Source of the DNA: CALMEC01 sp963777565
Lineage (GTDB): Bacteria > Actinomycetota > Thermoleophilia > Miltoncostaeales > Miltoncostaeaceae
DNA: 64,000 nt
NCBI GenBank assembly: GCA_963777565.1
Contig: CAVZQZ010000001.1
Coordinates: 1 to 64,000, forward strand
Reading direction: 5' to 3'
In this document: one piece after another, positions 37,957 through 46,078 of the stretch
How the letters are laid out: every line of letters starts with the position of its first letter
How positions within the stretch are numbered: position 1 is the stretch's first letter
The notes under the pieces: generated by a model
What the model was told of the DNA's origin: nothing
What the model saw: only the letters and a program-made list of their open reading frames with translations
Database searches by the model: none
Program-made: the position numbers and the translations under genes

Positions 37957-38472
37957 ATGCTTGCACGGCTCCGCAGCCGCGCCCAGGAGGAGAAGGGTTT
38001 CACCCTCATCGAGCTCCTGGTCGTCGTCTTGATCATCGGTATCCTCGCCGCGATCGCCATTCCGGCGTTCCTCGGCCAGAAGAAGGGTGCGCAGGACGCG
38101 AACGGCAAGTCGCTGCTTCGTAACTCGGCCATCGCGCTCGAGTCGTACTACTCGGAAAACCAGAACTTCGGTGCAGGTGCCGCCAACATCACCGCAGCTG
38201 AGCTCCTCGCGATCGAGCCGAACATCGCTTGGACCACCGGCGTGGCCGCCCCGGCCCTCGGCGCCGCGAGCGTCAACGCGAAGAACGACTCGGTCTTCGT
38301 GATGGCACAGAAGATCCCGGCCGCCAACACCGACTTCAACGCCTACACGCTCTACACGCAGAGCGCGTCCGGCAACACGTTCACGTACGTCCGTGACGAG
38401 AACGCCGCGACGAAGAAGTGCAAGGGCACCAACGCTGCCTGGGACACCGCCTGCGCCAACAACGAGTGGTAA
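37957..38472 (+). CDS. pilA: Type IV pilin, probable major subunit
   Basis: This 171-residue protein starts at ATG 37957 (GGAGG at 37944). The class III leader MLARLRSRAQEEKG precedes the cleavage site G/FTLIELLVVVLIIGILAAI with the invariant Glu5. The mature helix continues AIPAFLGQKKGAQDANGKSLL. The globular part has a Cys pair at the C-terminus (KKCKGTNAAWDTACANNEW) that should form the D-loop disulfide. Its own promoter, strong ribosome site and terminator suggest high expression. PilD, encoded 0.8 kb downstream, should process it. Confidence 0.95.
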   Translation: MLARLRSRAQEEKGFTLIELLVVVLIIGILAAIAIPAFLGQKKGAQDANGKSLLRNSAIALESYYSENQNFGAGAANITAAELLAIEPNIAWTTGVAAPALGAASVNAKNDSVFVMAQKIPAANTDFNAYTLYTQSASGNTFTYVRDENAATKKCKGTNAAWDTACANNEW

Positions 38473-38500
38473 GTCGTTCCACCAGACTGTAGTCGCTGTC

Positions 38501-38530
38501 ACGATGGGCCCGCCTCGGCGGGCCCATCGT
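38501..38530 (+). terminator. Terminator after the first pilin gene
   Basis: A 13-bp perfect stem (ACGATGGGCCCGC with GCGGGCCCATCGT) around CTCG, followed by CATTTTGG, 28 bases past the stop. The same CGTCATTTTGG tail follows the hairpin at 43240. Confidence 0.85.
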
Positions 38531-38584
38531 CATTTTGGAGCCCTTCTCGCTGGGGAACGGGCCGGCTCGTGCGTGCGCCCGGCT

Positions 38585-38611
38585 CAAGGCTTCGTCGCGA
38601 AGTGCCGATAC
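38585..38611 (+). promoter_or_regulatory. Sigma-28-like promoter of the second pilin gene
   Basis: CAAGGCTT (38585-38592), 11 bases, GCCGATAC (38604-38611): -10 7 of 8, -35 5 of 8 against the FliA/WhiG consensus. Confidence 0.5.
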
Positions 38612-38619
38612 CTGGATTG

Positions 38620-38650
38620 AGCCCACATTGATGTGGGCTGTCGTTTTCTT
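38620..38650 (+). other. 5' leader hairpin with T-rich tail before the second pilin
   Basis: AGCCCACA (38620-38627) pairs perfectly with TGTGGGCT (38632-38639) around TTGA and is followed by GTCGTTTTCTT. It begins within about 10 bases of the expected transcription start, so it could be a 5'-stabilising stem-loop or an early terminator. Confidence 0.5.
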
Positions 38651-38676
38651 ACCGTTCTTCTAAGGAGTTGCAGCGA

Positions 38677-39156
38677 ATGTCCCGATCGCCCATACGGCAG
38701 AGGACAGCGCAGGAAGGCTTCACCCTTATCGAGCTGCTGGTGGTGGTGCTCATCATCGGTGTCCTCGCATCGATCGCGATCCCGGCGTTCCTCGGTCAGA
38801 AGCGCAAGGCCCAGGACACCGCGGCGAAGTCGATCATCAGAAGCGGGGTCATCGCAACGGAGAGCTACTACGCGGAGATGGAGACTTTCGCCGGGATGGT
38901 TCCGGCGCTCCTCGCCGACCAGGAGCAGAATGTCGTCTGGACGACCACTCCGGCCAGTGCGAAGGCCAACGAGGTCCAGGTCACGATCCTCGGTCCGGTC
39001 GGCAACGAGGACAGCTACATCCTCTCGTCGGCGAGCGTCACCGGCACCGTGTTCAGCTACACCCGTGATTCGAACGGAGCGGTCTACCGTTGCAGCGGCA
39101 CGGCCGCGGCAACGGCAACCGGTGGCTGCGTCGCCCCCTACGCCGGGGGCTGGTAA
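38677..39156 (+). CDS. Second type IV pilin-like protein
   Basis: This 159-residue protein starts at ATG 38677 (AAGGAG 9 bases upstream). The leader MSRSPIRQRTAQEG ends at the prepilin peptidase site G/FTLIELLVVVLIIGVLASI, with Glu5 kept. The mature N-terminal helix is nearly the same as that of the pilin at 37957 (AIPAFLGQKRKAQDTAAKSII), while the globular part has diverged and is shorter. It ends with a Cys pair (YRCSGT...GGCVAPYAGGW). It may be a minor pilin or an alternate subunit. Its separate promoter and terminator allow independent expression. Confidence 0.93.
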   Translation: MSRSPIRQRTAQEGFTLIELLVVVLIIGVLASIAIPAFLGQKRKAQDTAAKSIIRSGVIATESYYAEMETFAGMVPALLADQEQNVVWTTTPASAKANEVQVTILGPVGNEDSYILSSASVTGTVFSYTRDSNGAVYRCSGTAAATATGGCVAPYAGGW

Positions 39157-39180
39157 GACACTTCCTGTCCTCATCCAACC

Positions 39181-39210
39181 GCGACGGGCCCGCACATGCG
39201 GGCCCGTCGC
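39181..39210 (+). terminator. Terminator after the second pilin gene
   Basis: GCGACGGGCCCGC pairs perfectly with GCGGGCCCGTCGC around ACAT (13 bp), followed by ATTTCTGG. It lies 25 bases past the stop. Confidence 0.85.
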
Positions 39211-39220
39211 ATTTCTGGCG

Positions 39221-39248
39221 TTAAGTACGAGCCCGTCCATGCCGATTC
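39221..39248 (+). promoter_or_regulatory. Weak sigma-28-like promoter before pilD
   Basis: TTAAGTAC (39221-39228), 12 bases, GCCGATTC (39241-39248): -10 6 of 8, -35 5 of 8. It is the weakest of the set but lies in the expected place between the terminator and pilD. Confidence 0.4.
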
Positions 39249-39304
39249 ACCATCCGGATGGGCAATCACGTCAACAGCATCGAGCCCCGCAGGGGGTCGC
39301 ACCG

Positions 39305-40072
39305 GTGAGCGCCACCCCGCTCTGGTTCTGGGTGACCCTCGCAGGCGTCTTCGGCCTCGCGATGGGATCGTTCTTCACCGTGCTCACATACCGCTGGCCA
39401 CGCGGCGAGTCGCTCGTGTCGCCACGGTCGCACTGCACGTCCTGCGACCACCAGCTGCGCTGGTACGAGAACATCCCGATCGTCTCCTGGCTTGCCCTCG
39501 GCCGCAGGTGCGCCTCATGCCGTCAGCCGATCCCGTGGCGCTATCCGGCGCTCGAATTGGCAAGCGGCGCCCTCGCCGCCGCTTCGATGGCCGCGTTTGG
39601 CGCCGACTGGCGCGGCCTGGCCGTGATGGTGATGGCGGTCGCCCTCGTCCCGGTCGTCGCGATCGACCTCGAGCACAAGCTCATCCCGAACATCGTCGTC
39701 CTTCCCGCCGCGGCGGTCGCGCTCGTGTTCGCCGTGCTGCACGATCCCGGCCGCTGGTGGGTACCCGTAATCGCCGCCGCCGGCGCCGCCGCCTTCCTGG
39801 GCGTGCTGTGGCTCCTCTACCCACGCGGCATGGGCTTCGGCGACGTCAAGCTCGCCCTGCTCCTCGGCGCCGTCCTCGGCGCATCCATCATCCCGGCGTT
39901 CGCGATCGCGTTCTTCGCCGGATCAGTCCTGGGCGTCGCGCTCATCGCGCGAGGCGGCCGGGGCGCACGCAAGACCGCGGTCCCGTTCGGACCGTTCCTC
40001 GCCGCCGGCGCGCTTCTGGCGCTCTGGGTCGGCCCAACCTTGATCACCTGGTACACCGACCGGCTCGGATAG
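39305..40072 (+). CDS. pilD: Prepilin peptidase PilD
   Basis: This 255-residue membrane protease starts at GTG 39305. It cleaves the pilin leaders and N-methylates the new Phe. The N-terminal methylase-type domain has two CxxC pairs (HCTSCDHQLRW, RCASCRQPIPWRYP), as in bifunctional enzymes. Both catalytic Asp are present: one in AIDLEHKLIPN and one in the GxGD motif MGFGDVKLALLLG. About seven membrane helices. Substrates are the two pilins just upstream. Confidence 0.94.
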   Translation: MSATPLWFWVTLAGVFGLAMGSFFTVLTYRWPRGESLVSPRSHCTSCDHQLRWYENIPIVSWLALGRRCASCRQPIPWRYPALELASGALAAASMAAFGADWRGLAVMVMAVALVPVVAIDLEHKLIPNIVVLPAAAVALVFAVLHDPGRWWVPVIAAAGAAAFLGVLWLLYPRGMGFGDVKLALLLGAVLGASIIPAFAIAFFAGSVLGVALIARGGRGARKTAVPFGPFLAAGALLALWVGPTLITWYTDRLG

Positions 40073-40119
40073 CCGGCCGACAAGTCACTCACCACCCTGA
40101 ACCACAAGGACGTCATCTG

Positions 40120-41170
40120 ATGAGTACCGTCGTAGCACTGGACATCGGATCGAGCGCCATCGCCGGTGCGGAGATCAAGGATGGCCACAATCTGAGCCGC
40201 GCCGCGGTCGAGGAGCTTCCGGAGGGCCTCGTCGTGGACGGTGAGGTTGCCGAGCCGGTCGACCTCGCCAACCACATCAAGCGGTTCTGGAAGGACGCGA
40301 AGTTCAGCGGCCGGGCGGTACGCCTCGGCGTCGCCAATCAGCGCGTGGTCGTGCGAACGATCGAGATGCCGGCGCTCAGCGACCCGGACGAGATGCGCCA
40401 GATGGTCGAGCTCGAAGCAGCGGACCACATCCCGATCCCGCCCGAACAGGCGATCATCGACTACCAGTCCGTGGGCTGGTTCGAGGACGAGTCCGGGACC
40501 GCGTCAGCGACTGGTCGTCGTCGCGGCTCACCGCGAGATGGTCGACACGCTCGTGTCCGCGGTGCGGCGTGCCGGGCTACGGGTCGAGGGGATCGACCTC
40601 GAGGCGTTCGCGCTCATCCGGTCGCTCGTTCCCCGCGCGGCCGATGGCCGGGACGGCGCCCACGTCCTCTGCCACATCGGTGCCGGCGCGACGAACATCG
40701 TCGTCTCGGTGGACCGGATGAGCCAGTTCACCCGACTTGTGGGGCTGGGAGGCGTGGACCTCACGAATGCCGTCGCCGACCAGACCGGGCTGGCCGCTCA
40801 CGAAGCCGAGGCCCTCAAGGCCGCCTGCGGCCTGCTGGGGGACGTTCCCGCCGGTTGGGACCAGGCCACCGTCACGCGTGTCCGCCATGCGCTCGCGCTC
40901 GCGGTGCGGCCGTTGGTCCAGGAGATCGGTCGCACGATCGACTTCTACCGCTCGCAGGAGTTCGCTCGCCCGGTCGAGCGACTCGTGCTCTCGGGCGGCA
41001 CCGCGCTCTGCTCCGGGCTCGACCGCTACGTACAGCAGGCGCTCGGTCTCGAAGTCGAAATCGGCAACCCCCTTCAGAACCTCACCCGAGCTGCCGATCT
41101 GTCACACGACGTCGCAACTCGCGCGGCGGTCGCCGTCGGCTTGGCGCTGGACGCGCCGGAGGAGTCATGA
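40120..41170 (+). CDS. pilM: Pilus assembly actin-like ATPase PilM (one frameshift near 40501)
   Basis: It starts at ATG 40120 (MSTVVALDIGSSAIAGAEIK), the first phosphate loop of the actin fold. The first 127 codons (through WFEDESGT) are in one frame, and the rest (RQRLVVVAAHREMVDTLVSA, CHIGAGATNIVVSVD, LVLSGGTALCSGLDRYVQQ) is in the next. One extra G near 40501 explains it. About 350 residues when corrected. PilM is cytoplasmic and binds the N-terminal peptide of PilN, which begins with the expected MRAVNLLPAERKK. The stop overlaps pilN. Confidence 0.92.
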
Positions 41171-41859
41171 GAGCAGTCAACCTACTTCCCGCAGAGCGCA
41201 AGAAGCGCGAACCGCAGGGTCTCAAGCTCACCCCGATGCACGGCATCGGCCTGGGCCTCGTCCTCGGTGCCGTCGCGTTGGGCTACTGGGGCCACAGCGT
41301 CAGCGGCCAGGCAGACGCCGAGCAGGCGACGATCGACCAGCTCGAAACGGAAACGCAGTCGCTTACCTCGCAGATCACGCAGGCCAAGGCGTCGAAGTCC
41401 ACGGACGTCAGCACGTACGAGAGCGATCGGGCCCTCGTCAGCGGCCTCGCGGCAGCGCGGGTCAACTGGTCGACCGTCATGATCAACCTCGCACGGGTTG
41501 CGCCGAAGGGTGTCTGGCTCAGCTCGCTGGCGGTCACCACCCCGACCTCCGACGCGCAGACAACGGCCGCCTCGACTCCCGAGACGAAGCGTCCGGCCGC
41601 GATCACACTCGAAGCAAGCGCGAAGACCCGGACGGAGGCGGCGCTCTTCATCTCACGCCTCAACGGGATCCCGGGATTCGTGGATCCGCGGCTCGCGGGA
41701 GGCATCAACCCCGTCAGTGGCGACGACACCACCGCCAAGTCCTTCAGCTTTACCGTCGAGATCCCAGTCGATGACTCGATCTTTGGGCCTGGCGCGCGTC
41801 CAGCGGCGCCCCCGGCGGCCCCTGCCCAGTCCACCGCGACCCCGACACCACAGCCATGA
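41167..41859 (+). CDS. pilN: Pilus assembly protein PilN
   Basis: This 230-residue protein has its ATG overlapping the pilM stop. The cytoplasmic start MRAVNLLPAERKKREP carries the INLLP-type PilM-binding motif. One membrane helix (HGIGLGLVLGAVALGYWGHS) follows, then a coiled coil (QATIDQLETETQSLTSQITQ), then a ferredoxin-like extracellular domain (VNWSTVMINLARVAPKGVWL) with a Pro/Thr-rich tail. It should form a heterodimer with PilO, the next gene. Confidence 0.9.
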   Translation: MRAVNLLPAERKKREPQGLKLTPMHGIGLGLVLGAVALGYWGHSVSGQADAEQATIDQLETETQSLTSQITQAKASKSTDVSTYESDRALVSGLAAARVNWSTVMINLARVAPKGVWLSSLAVTTPTSDAQTTAASTPETKRPAAITLEASAKTRTEAALFISRLNGIPGFVDPRLAGGINPVSGDDTTAKSFSFTVEIPVDDSIFGPGARPAAPPAAPAQSTATPTPQP

Positions 41860-42533
41860 GCAAGCTCAGCAAGCGCGACAGCGTCCTTCTCCTGATGATC
41901 GCGGCGATCGCCCTGGTCGGCGGGATCTATTGGTTCTACGTCAAGCCGGCGCGAGCCGACCTCAGCGCGAAGCAAACCGCGTCGCAGGAGGCCCAGGACC
42001 GCGTGGCGCAACTTCAGACCGAGCTGCAGAAGCTGACGGCCACGGCCATCAAGCCGCGCACGGCGTCCGCATTCCAGGAGTTCCGCCTGGCCAAGGCCTA
42101 TCCGTACTCCGAGGACATTCCCGTCCTCATCCTGCAGATCGAGGCGCTGGCGAAGCAGTCAGGGGTGGAGCTCGGCGAGCTCACGCCCGCGGCATCGACC
42201 GACTACGCCGGTGTCACCGGAACGCCCTTTACCCTGGCCGTGACAGGCAAGTTCTTCGATGTCCAGGACTTCCTGTACCGCCTGCACAACCGCGTCAGCG
42301 TCGACGGCCACGGCAGTCTCCGTATCAAGGGACGGATGCTGGCGGTCACGAAGGCGGATCTCACGCCCGCCGCCGACGAGGCTTCCACGTCTGGGAGCAC
42401 TGCGTCGACATCGGCCAACCAGCAGGTGAGCGCATCGGTCACCATCGTGGCGTTCAGCCGGACCGCGGGTATGGCTGCCGGGAACGCGGCAACGACTCAG
42501 ACCAGCAACAACAGCGGAGGTGCAACCTCATGA
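41856..42533 (+). CDS. pilO: Pilus assembly protein PilO
   Basis: This 225-residue protein overlaps pilN by four bases. There is a short cytoplasmic start (MSKLSKRDSV), one membrane helix (LLLMIAAIALVGGIYWFYV), a coiled coil (SAKQTASQEAQDRVAQLQTE) and a ferredoxin-like domain (LILQIEALAKQSGVELGELT, PFTLAVTGKFFDVQDFLYRL). It ends in a Ser/Thr/Asn-rich tail. It aligns the pilus motor with PilM and PilN. Confidence 0.9.
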   Translation: MSKLSKRDSVLLLMIAAIALVGGIYWFYVKPARADLSAKQTASQEAQDRVAQLQTELQKLTATAIKPRTASAFQEFRLAKAYPYSEDIPVLILQIEALAKQSGVELGELTPAASTDYAGVTGTPFTLAVTGKFFDVQDFLYRLHNRVSVDGHGSLRIKGRMLAVTKADLTPAADEASTSGSTASTSANQQVSASVTIVAFSRTAGMAAGNAATTQTSNNSGGATS

Positions 42534-43216
42534 GCCGCGCACGGAAGTTCGGCGCGCTGACGGCGGTCCTCGCCTGCGCGGGATTCGTCGCAGGATGCGG
42601 CGGAGGAGGCTACACCGCCGCGGAGTCCACTCCCGGTACCAACGGAGCGGCGGCGACGTCCACGACGTCCACGACGCCGGCAACTCCTGGACCGGAGACC
42701 GCACTCGGTGCATACGTTCCGGCCGACCTCACCGAAGCGGTCGGGTCCTTCAAGGGATATCAGCAGTTCCCGAAGGACCGTGCCGCGAAGATCTTCGTCG
42801 ACCCCACGGTGAAGCCGGTCGCGACGACCACGGCCGCCGCCACGACGCCGGCTCTCGGGGCGTCGGTCACCTCGGTGCCCGTGACATCGCCGGCGCCGAC
42901 CGCGACGACGACCACGACCCCGGCAACCACGACCGTCACGCCCACTCCGGTCGCGACGACCTACGTCGCCACCCTCGACGTGTCAGGCCAGGCGCAGTCC
43001 GTCAAGGTCGGCGATCCAGTGCCGGCCGCGGCACCGCAGTTCACCGTTCAGACGATCACGGATGCGAAGGTGACCCTCAAGCTCAACACCGGCACGCTGC
43101 CCGGAGGCGGGACGACCATCGAGATCGCCGTCGGCGAATCGGTGACCCTCTCGAACCCGACGACCGGCGCGAGCTACGTCGTCAAGGTGACGTCGATCAA
43201 GCCGAAGCAGGCCTGA
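42530..43216 (+). CDS. Lipoprotein in the PilP position of the pilus operon
   Basis: This 228-residue protein overlaps pilO by four bases. A lipoprotein signal (LTAVLACAGFVAGC, lipobox Cys near residue 21) is followed by a Thr/Pro/Ala-rich linker of about 120 residues. A small C-terminal beta domain follows (QSVKVGDPVPAAAPQFTV, TDAKVTLKLNTG, TIEIAVGESVTLSN, YVVKVTSIKPK). The pattern VGD...F.V..I....V.L....G....L..G resembles the homology region of PilP/GspC. In Gram-negative bacteria PilP bridges to the secretin; no secretin gene is here, so it may bridge to the wall instead. Assignment by position and pattern only. Confidence 0.7.
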   Translation: MSRARKFGALTAVLACAGFVAGCGGGGYTAAESTPGTNGAAATSTTSTTPATPGPETALGAYVPADLTEAVGSFKGYQQFPKDRAAKIFVDPTVKPVATTTAAATTPALGASVTSVPVTSPAPTATTTTTPATTTVTPTPVATTYVATLDVSGQAQSVKVGDPVPAAAPQFTVQTITDAKVTLKLNTGTLPGGGTTIEIAVGESVTLSNPTTGASYVVKVTSIKPKQA

Positions 43217-43239
43217 GGTTCGCTTCATCGAAGGCGAGA

Positions 43240-43261
43240 ACGGGGCGCTTCGGCGCCCCGT
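43240..43261 (+). terminator. Terminator of the pilus operon
   Basis: ACGGGGCGC pairs with GCGCCCCGT around TTCG (9 bp, stable C-TTCG-G loop), followed by CGTCATTTTGG. It lies 24 bases after the lipoprotein stop. Confidence 0.85.
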
Positions 43262-43280
43262 CGTCATTTTGGGCCGCCTG

Positions 43281-43286
43281 TAGACT
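43281..43286 (+). promoter_or_regulatory. -10 box of the aroC operon, likely leaderless
   Basis: TAGACT ends 7 bases before the aroC GTG at 43294 and no ribosome site is present. A clear -35 is not seen. Confidence 0.4.
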
Positions 43287-43293
43287 CCGGAAT

Positions 43294-44454
43294 GTGCCCC
43301 TGACGTACCGAACGGCGGGGGAGTCCCACGGGCCTGCGCTGATCGCCCTCATCGAGGGCCTGCCCGCCGGGCTGCCCCTGACTCCCGATGACCTGGACGG
43401 CGACCTCGCGCGCCGGCAGCTCGGCTACGGCCGCGGCGGCCGGATGAAGATCGAGCGCGACCGCGTGCAGGTCAAGTCCGGCATCCGTCACGGCGTGACG
43501 CTCGGGAGCCCGCTCGCCCTCGAGATCGCGAACCTCGACTTCCCGAACTGGGAGCGCGACCGCATGGCCATCTGGGAGCCCGCGGAGGACGTCGCGCCGA
43601 TCACCCTGCCGCGCCCCGGCCACGCCGACCTGGCGGGCATGCAGAAGTACGGCACCAAGGACCTCCGCAACATCCTGGAGCGCGCCAGCGCGCGGGAGAC
43701 CGCCGCCAGGGTCGCCGCCGGCGCGGTCGCCAAGGCTCTGCTGCGGCGGTTCGGCATCGAGCTTCGAAGCCACGTGGTCCGAATCGGGGAGGAAGCCGTC
43801 GCCCTGCGCGACGACCTGACGCTCGAGGACTTCGAAGGGGTCGATGACAGCCCCGTACGCTGCCTCGACAAAGCGGCCTCCGAGCGCATGAAGGCGGCGA
43901 TCAAGACGGCAGGACAGCGCCACGACACGCTCGGGGGCGTCTTCGAGGTCTGGGCGTTCGGGCTCATGCCGGGGCTCGGCTCGCACGTGAGCCAGGACAC
44001 CCGGCTCGACGGCCGGCTCGGGCACGCGATGCTCTCCATCCAGGCGATCAAGGGCGTCGAGCTGGGCGCGGGCTTCGAGCTTGGGCGGCTGCCCGGCAGC
44101 GAGTCCCACGACGAGATCTTCTGGAGCGAGGAACGCGGCTACTACCGCCGCACCAACCGCTCCGGCGGCCTGGAGGGTGGAATGACCCACGGCGAGCCGC
44201 TGCTCGTGCGCGCCGTCATGAAGCCGATCTCGACGCTCACGCGGCCGCTGGCCTCCGTCGACATCGCCACGAAGGAAGCCCGCAAGGCGTTCAAGGAGCG
44301 TTCGGACATCTGCGCCGTGCCCGCGGCCGCGGTGGTGGGCGAGGCGGCCGTCGCATTCGTGCTGGCGCAGGCGCTCGTCGAGAAGTTCGGGGGTGACACG
44401 CTCGCGCAGCTCGAGGCCGCTGTCGATCGATACCGGGCCGAGCTCACGGCTTGA
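43294..44454 (+). CDS. aroC: Chorismate synthase
   Basis: This 386-residue protein starts at GTG 43294 (VPLTYRTAGESHGPALIALIEG). It converts EPSP to chorismate using reduced FMN. The three family signatures are present: GESHGPAL, the RRQLGYGRGGRMKIERD block, and the GASARET-type segment (ERASARETAARVAAGAV) with the conserved Arg residues. RTNRSGGLEGGMTHGEPL and KPISTL are near the C-terminus. It begins an aroC-aroK-aroB-aroQ operon in which every gene overlaps or touches the next. Confidence 0.95.
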   Translation: MPLTYRTAGESHGPALIALIEGLPAGLPLTPDDLDGDLARRQLGYGRGGRMKIERDRVQVKSGIRHGVTLGSPLALEIANLDFPNWERDRMAIWEPAEDVAPITLPRPGHADLAGMQKYGTKDLRNILERASARETAARVAAGAVAKALLRRFGIELRSHVVRIGEEAVALRDDLTLEDFEGVDDSPVRCLDKAASERMKAAIKTAGQRHDTLGGVFEVWAFGLMPGLGSHVSQDTRLDGRLGHAMLSIQAIKGVELGAGFELGRLPGSESHDEIFWSEERGYYRRTNRSGGLEGGMTHGEPLLVRAVMKPISTLTRPLASVDIATKEARKAFKERSDICAVPAAAVVGEAAVAFVLAQALVEKFGGDTLAQLEAAVDRYRAELTA

Positions 44455-44972
44455 GGTGGCTCGTACTCGCCGGCTACATGGGAGCCGGCAAGTCCGTCGT
44501 GGGCCGGCGAGCCGCCCAGCGTCTCGGCTGGAGCTTCGTGGACGCCGACCGTGCGATCGAGGAGCGGGCCGAGCTCTCGATCACCGACATCTTCGCGAAA
44601 CGCGGCGAGCTGTGGTTTCGGCGCACCGAGGAGGACGTGATCCGCGACATCGTGCAGGGTGAGCCGCCCGGGGTGCTCGCGCTCGGCGGGGGTGCCCTGG
44701 GGAGCGCGCGCACCCGTGACCTGCTGCGCCGGCGGGCGTGGGTGGTGTGGCTCCGCGTCGACACCGACGTGGCATGGCGGCGGATCGAAGGCTCGGACCG
44801 GCCGCTGGCGAAGGACCGGGAACGGTTCGAACGGCGCGCGGCCGAGCGCGAGCCGGTGTACCGCGAAGCGGCCGACCTGGAGGTCTCGTCGGAGGACACC
44901 CCGGACGACGTCGCCGCCCGCGTGGCGGCCTGGACGCTCGCCCGGGTGCAGAGCGAACGGCAGACGTCGTGA
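44451..44972 (+). CDS. aroK: Shikimate kinase
   Basis: This 173-residue protein starts at TTG 44451, overlapping the aroC stop (TTGA). It phosphorylates shikimate with ATP. The P-loop GYMGAGKSVVGRRAA, the shikimate residues in FVDADRAIEERA, FRRTEEDV, LALGGGAL, and the lid with RPLAKDRERFERR are all present. Length is typical. Confidence 0.93.
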   Translation: MRWLVLAGYMGAGKSVVGRRAAQRLGWSFVDADRAIEERAELSITDIFAKRGELWFRRTEEDVIRDIVQGEPPGVLALGGGALGSARTRDLLRRRAWVVWLRVDTDVAWRRIEGSDRPLAKDRERFERRAAEREPVYREAADLEVSSEDTPDDVAARVAAWTLARVQSERQTS

Positions 44973-46078
44973 GCGTGCACGCGGGCCAGGCCGAGCTGGA
45001 CGCGCAGATCGGCTCCAGCCGCTTCCCGGTGCTGGTCGGCTCCGGGGTGCTCGGCCGGATCGGGGATGTCTGGCCGCAGGAGGCGACCGGTGCGGCGCTC
45101 GTCGTCCACGACGCAGCGGTCGCGGACGTCGGCGGGACGGTCGCCGGTGCGATCGGTCGGCGGGGGCTTCGGGTGGTCACCGTGGCCGTGCCACCGGGCG
45201 AGCCCTCCAAGCAGCTCGGGGAGCTCGAGCGGCTCGCGCGTTTCGCGGCGTCGGAGGGGATCCGCCGCAGCGACACCGTGGTGGCCGTCGGCGGGGGCGT
45301 GGTGGGCGACCTCGCCGGCTTCCTGGCCGCCAGCTACCAGCGGGGCGTGCGGCTCGTACACGTGCCCACCACACTGCTGGCGATGGTCGACTCCGCGATC
45401 GGCGGCAAGACGGGCGTCGATCTGCCCGAGGGCAAGAACTACGTCGGCGCGATCTGGCAGCCGGACCTTGTGATCATGGACGTCGACGTGCTCGACACCC
45501 TGCCGCGGCGGGAGCTCGCCGCCGGATTCGCCGAGGTCGTCAAGTACGGCCTGCTCGAAGGGGGCGCGCTGCTCGACGACGTCGAGGCGTGGCCGGCGCT
45601 GCCCGGGCCCCGCACGGATCTCGTTGACCTCATCGTGCGCTGCGTCAGCCACAAGCTCCGGGTCGTGGCGGAGGACGAGCGTGACCTCGGGGTGCGTGCG
45701 TCGCTCAACCTCGGCCACACCGTCGGCCACGGCATCGAGGCCGCGGCCGGCTACGACCGGTACCTGCACGGCGAGGCGATCTCACTCGGGATGCTCGCCG
45801 CCCTTCGGATCTCGGAGCGCCATCTCGGCCTCGCGCCCGAATGGCGGGAGCGCACCAAGGCGCTCCTCGCCCGGCAGGGGCTCCCGACGGCGCTGGATCC
45901 CTCCGTGGAGACGTCTGCGATCCTTGCGGCGATGGGACGCGACAAGAAGGCGGACGCCGCCGCCCTCAACATGGTGCTGATCGACGCGCCCGGCGGGGTG
46001 CACCTGCGTCAGGACCCCGACCCGGCGGTCGTGATCGAGGCGATCGACGAGCTCCGACACCCGGAGCCGGCGAGCTGA
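44969..46078 (+). CDS. aroB: 3-dehydroquinate synthase
   Basis: This 369-residue protein starts at GTG 44969, overlapping aroK. It cyclises DAHP to 3-dehydroquinate with NAD and a metal. Visible are PGEPSKQLGELERLARFAA, the NAD loop VGGGVVGDLAGFLAASYQRG, HVPTTLLAMVDSAIGGKTGVD, NLGHTVGHGIEAAA with metal-binding His residues, and HGEAISLGM. The stop and the next start share one base (TGATG). Confidence 0.94.
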   Translation: MSVHAGQAELDAQIGSSRFPVLVGSGVLGRIGDVWPQEATGAALVVHDAAVADVGGTVAGAIGRRGLRVVTVAVPPGEPSKQLGELERLARFAASEGIRRSDTVVAVGGGVVGDLAGFLAASYQRGVRLVHVPTTLLAMVDSAIGGKTGVDLPEGKNYVGAIWQPDLVIMDVDVLDTLPRRELAAGFAEVVKYGLLEGGALLDDVEAWPALPGPRTDLVDLIVRCVSHKLRVVAEDERDLGVRASLNLGHTVGHGIEAAAGYDRYLHGEAISLGMLAALRISERHLGLAPEWRERTKALLARQGLPTALDPSVETSAILAAMGRDKKADAAALNMVLIDAPGGVHLRQDPDPAVVIEAIDELRHPEPAS

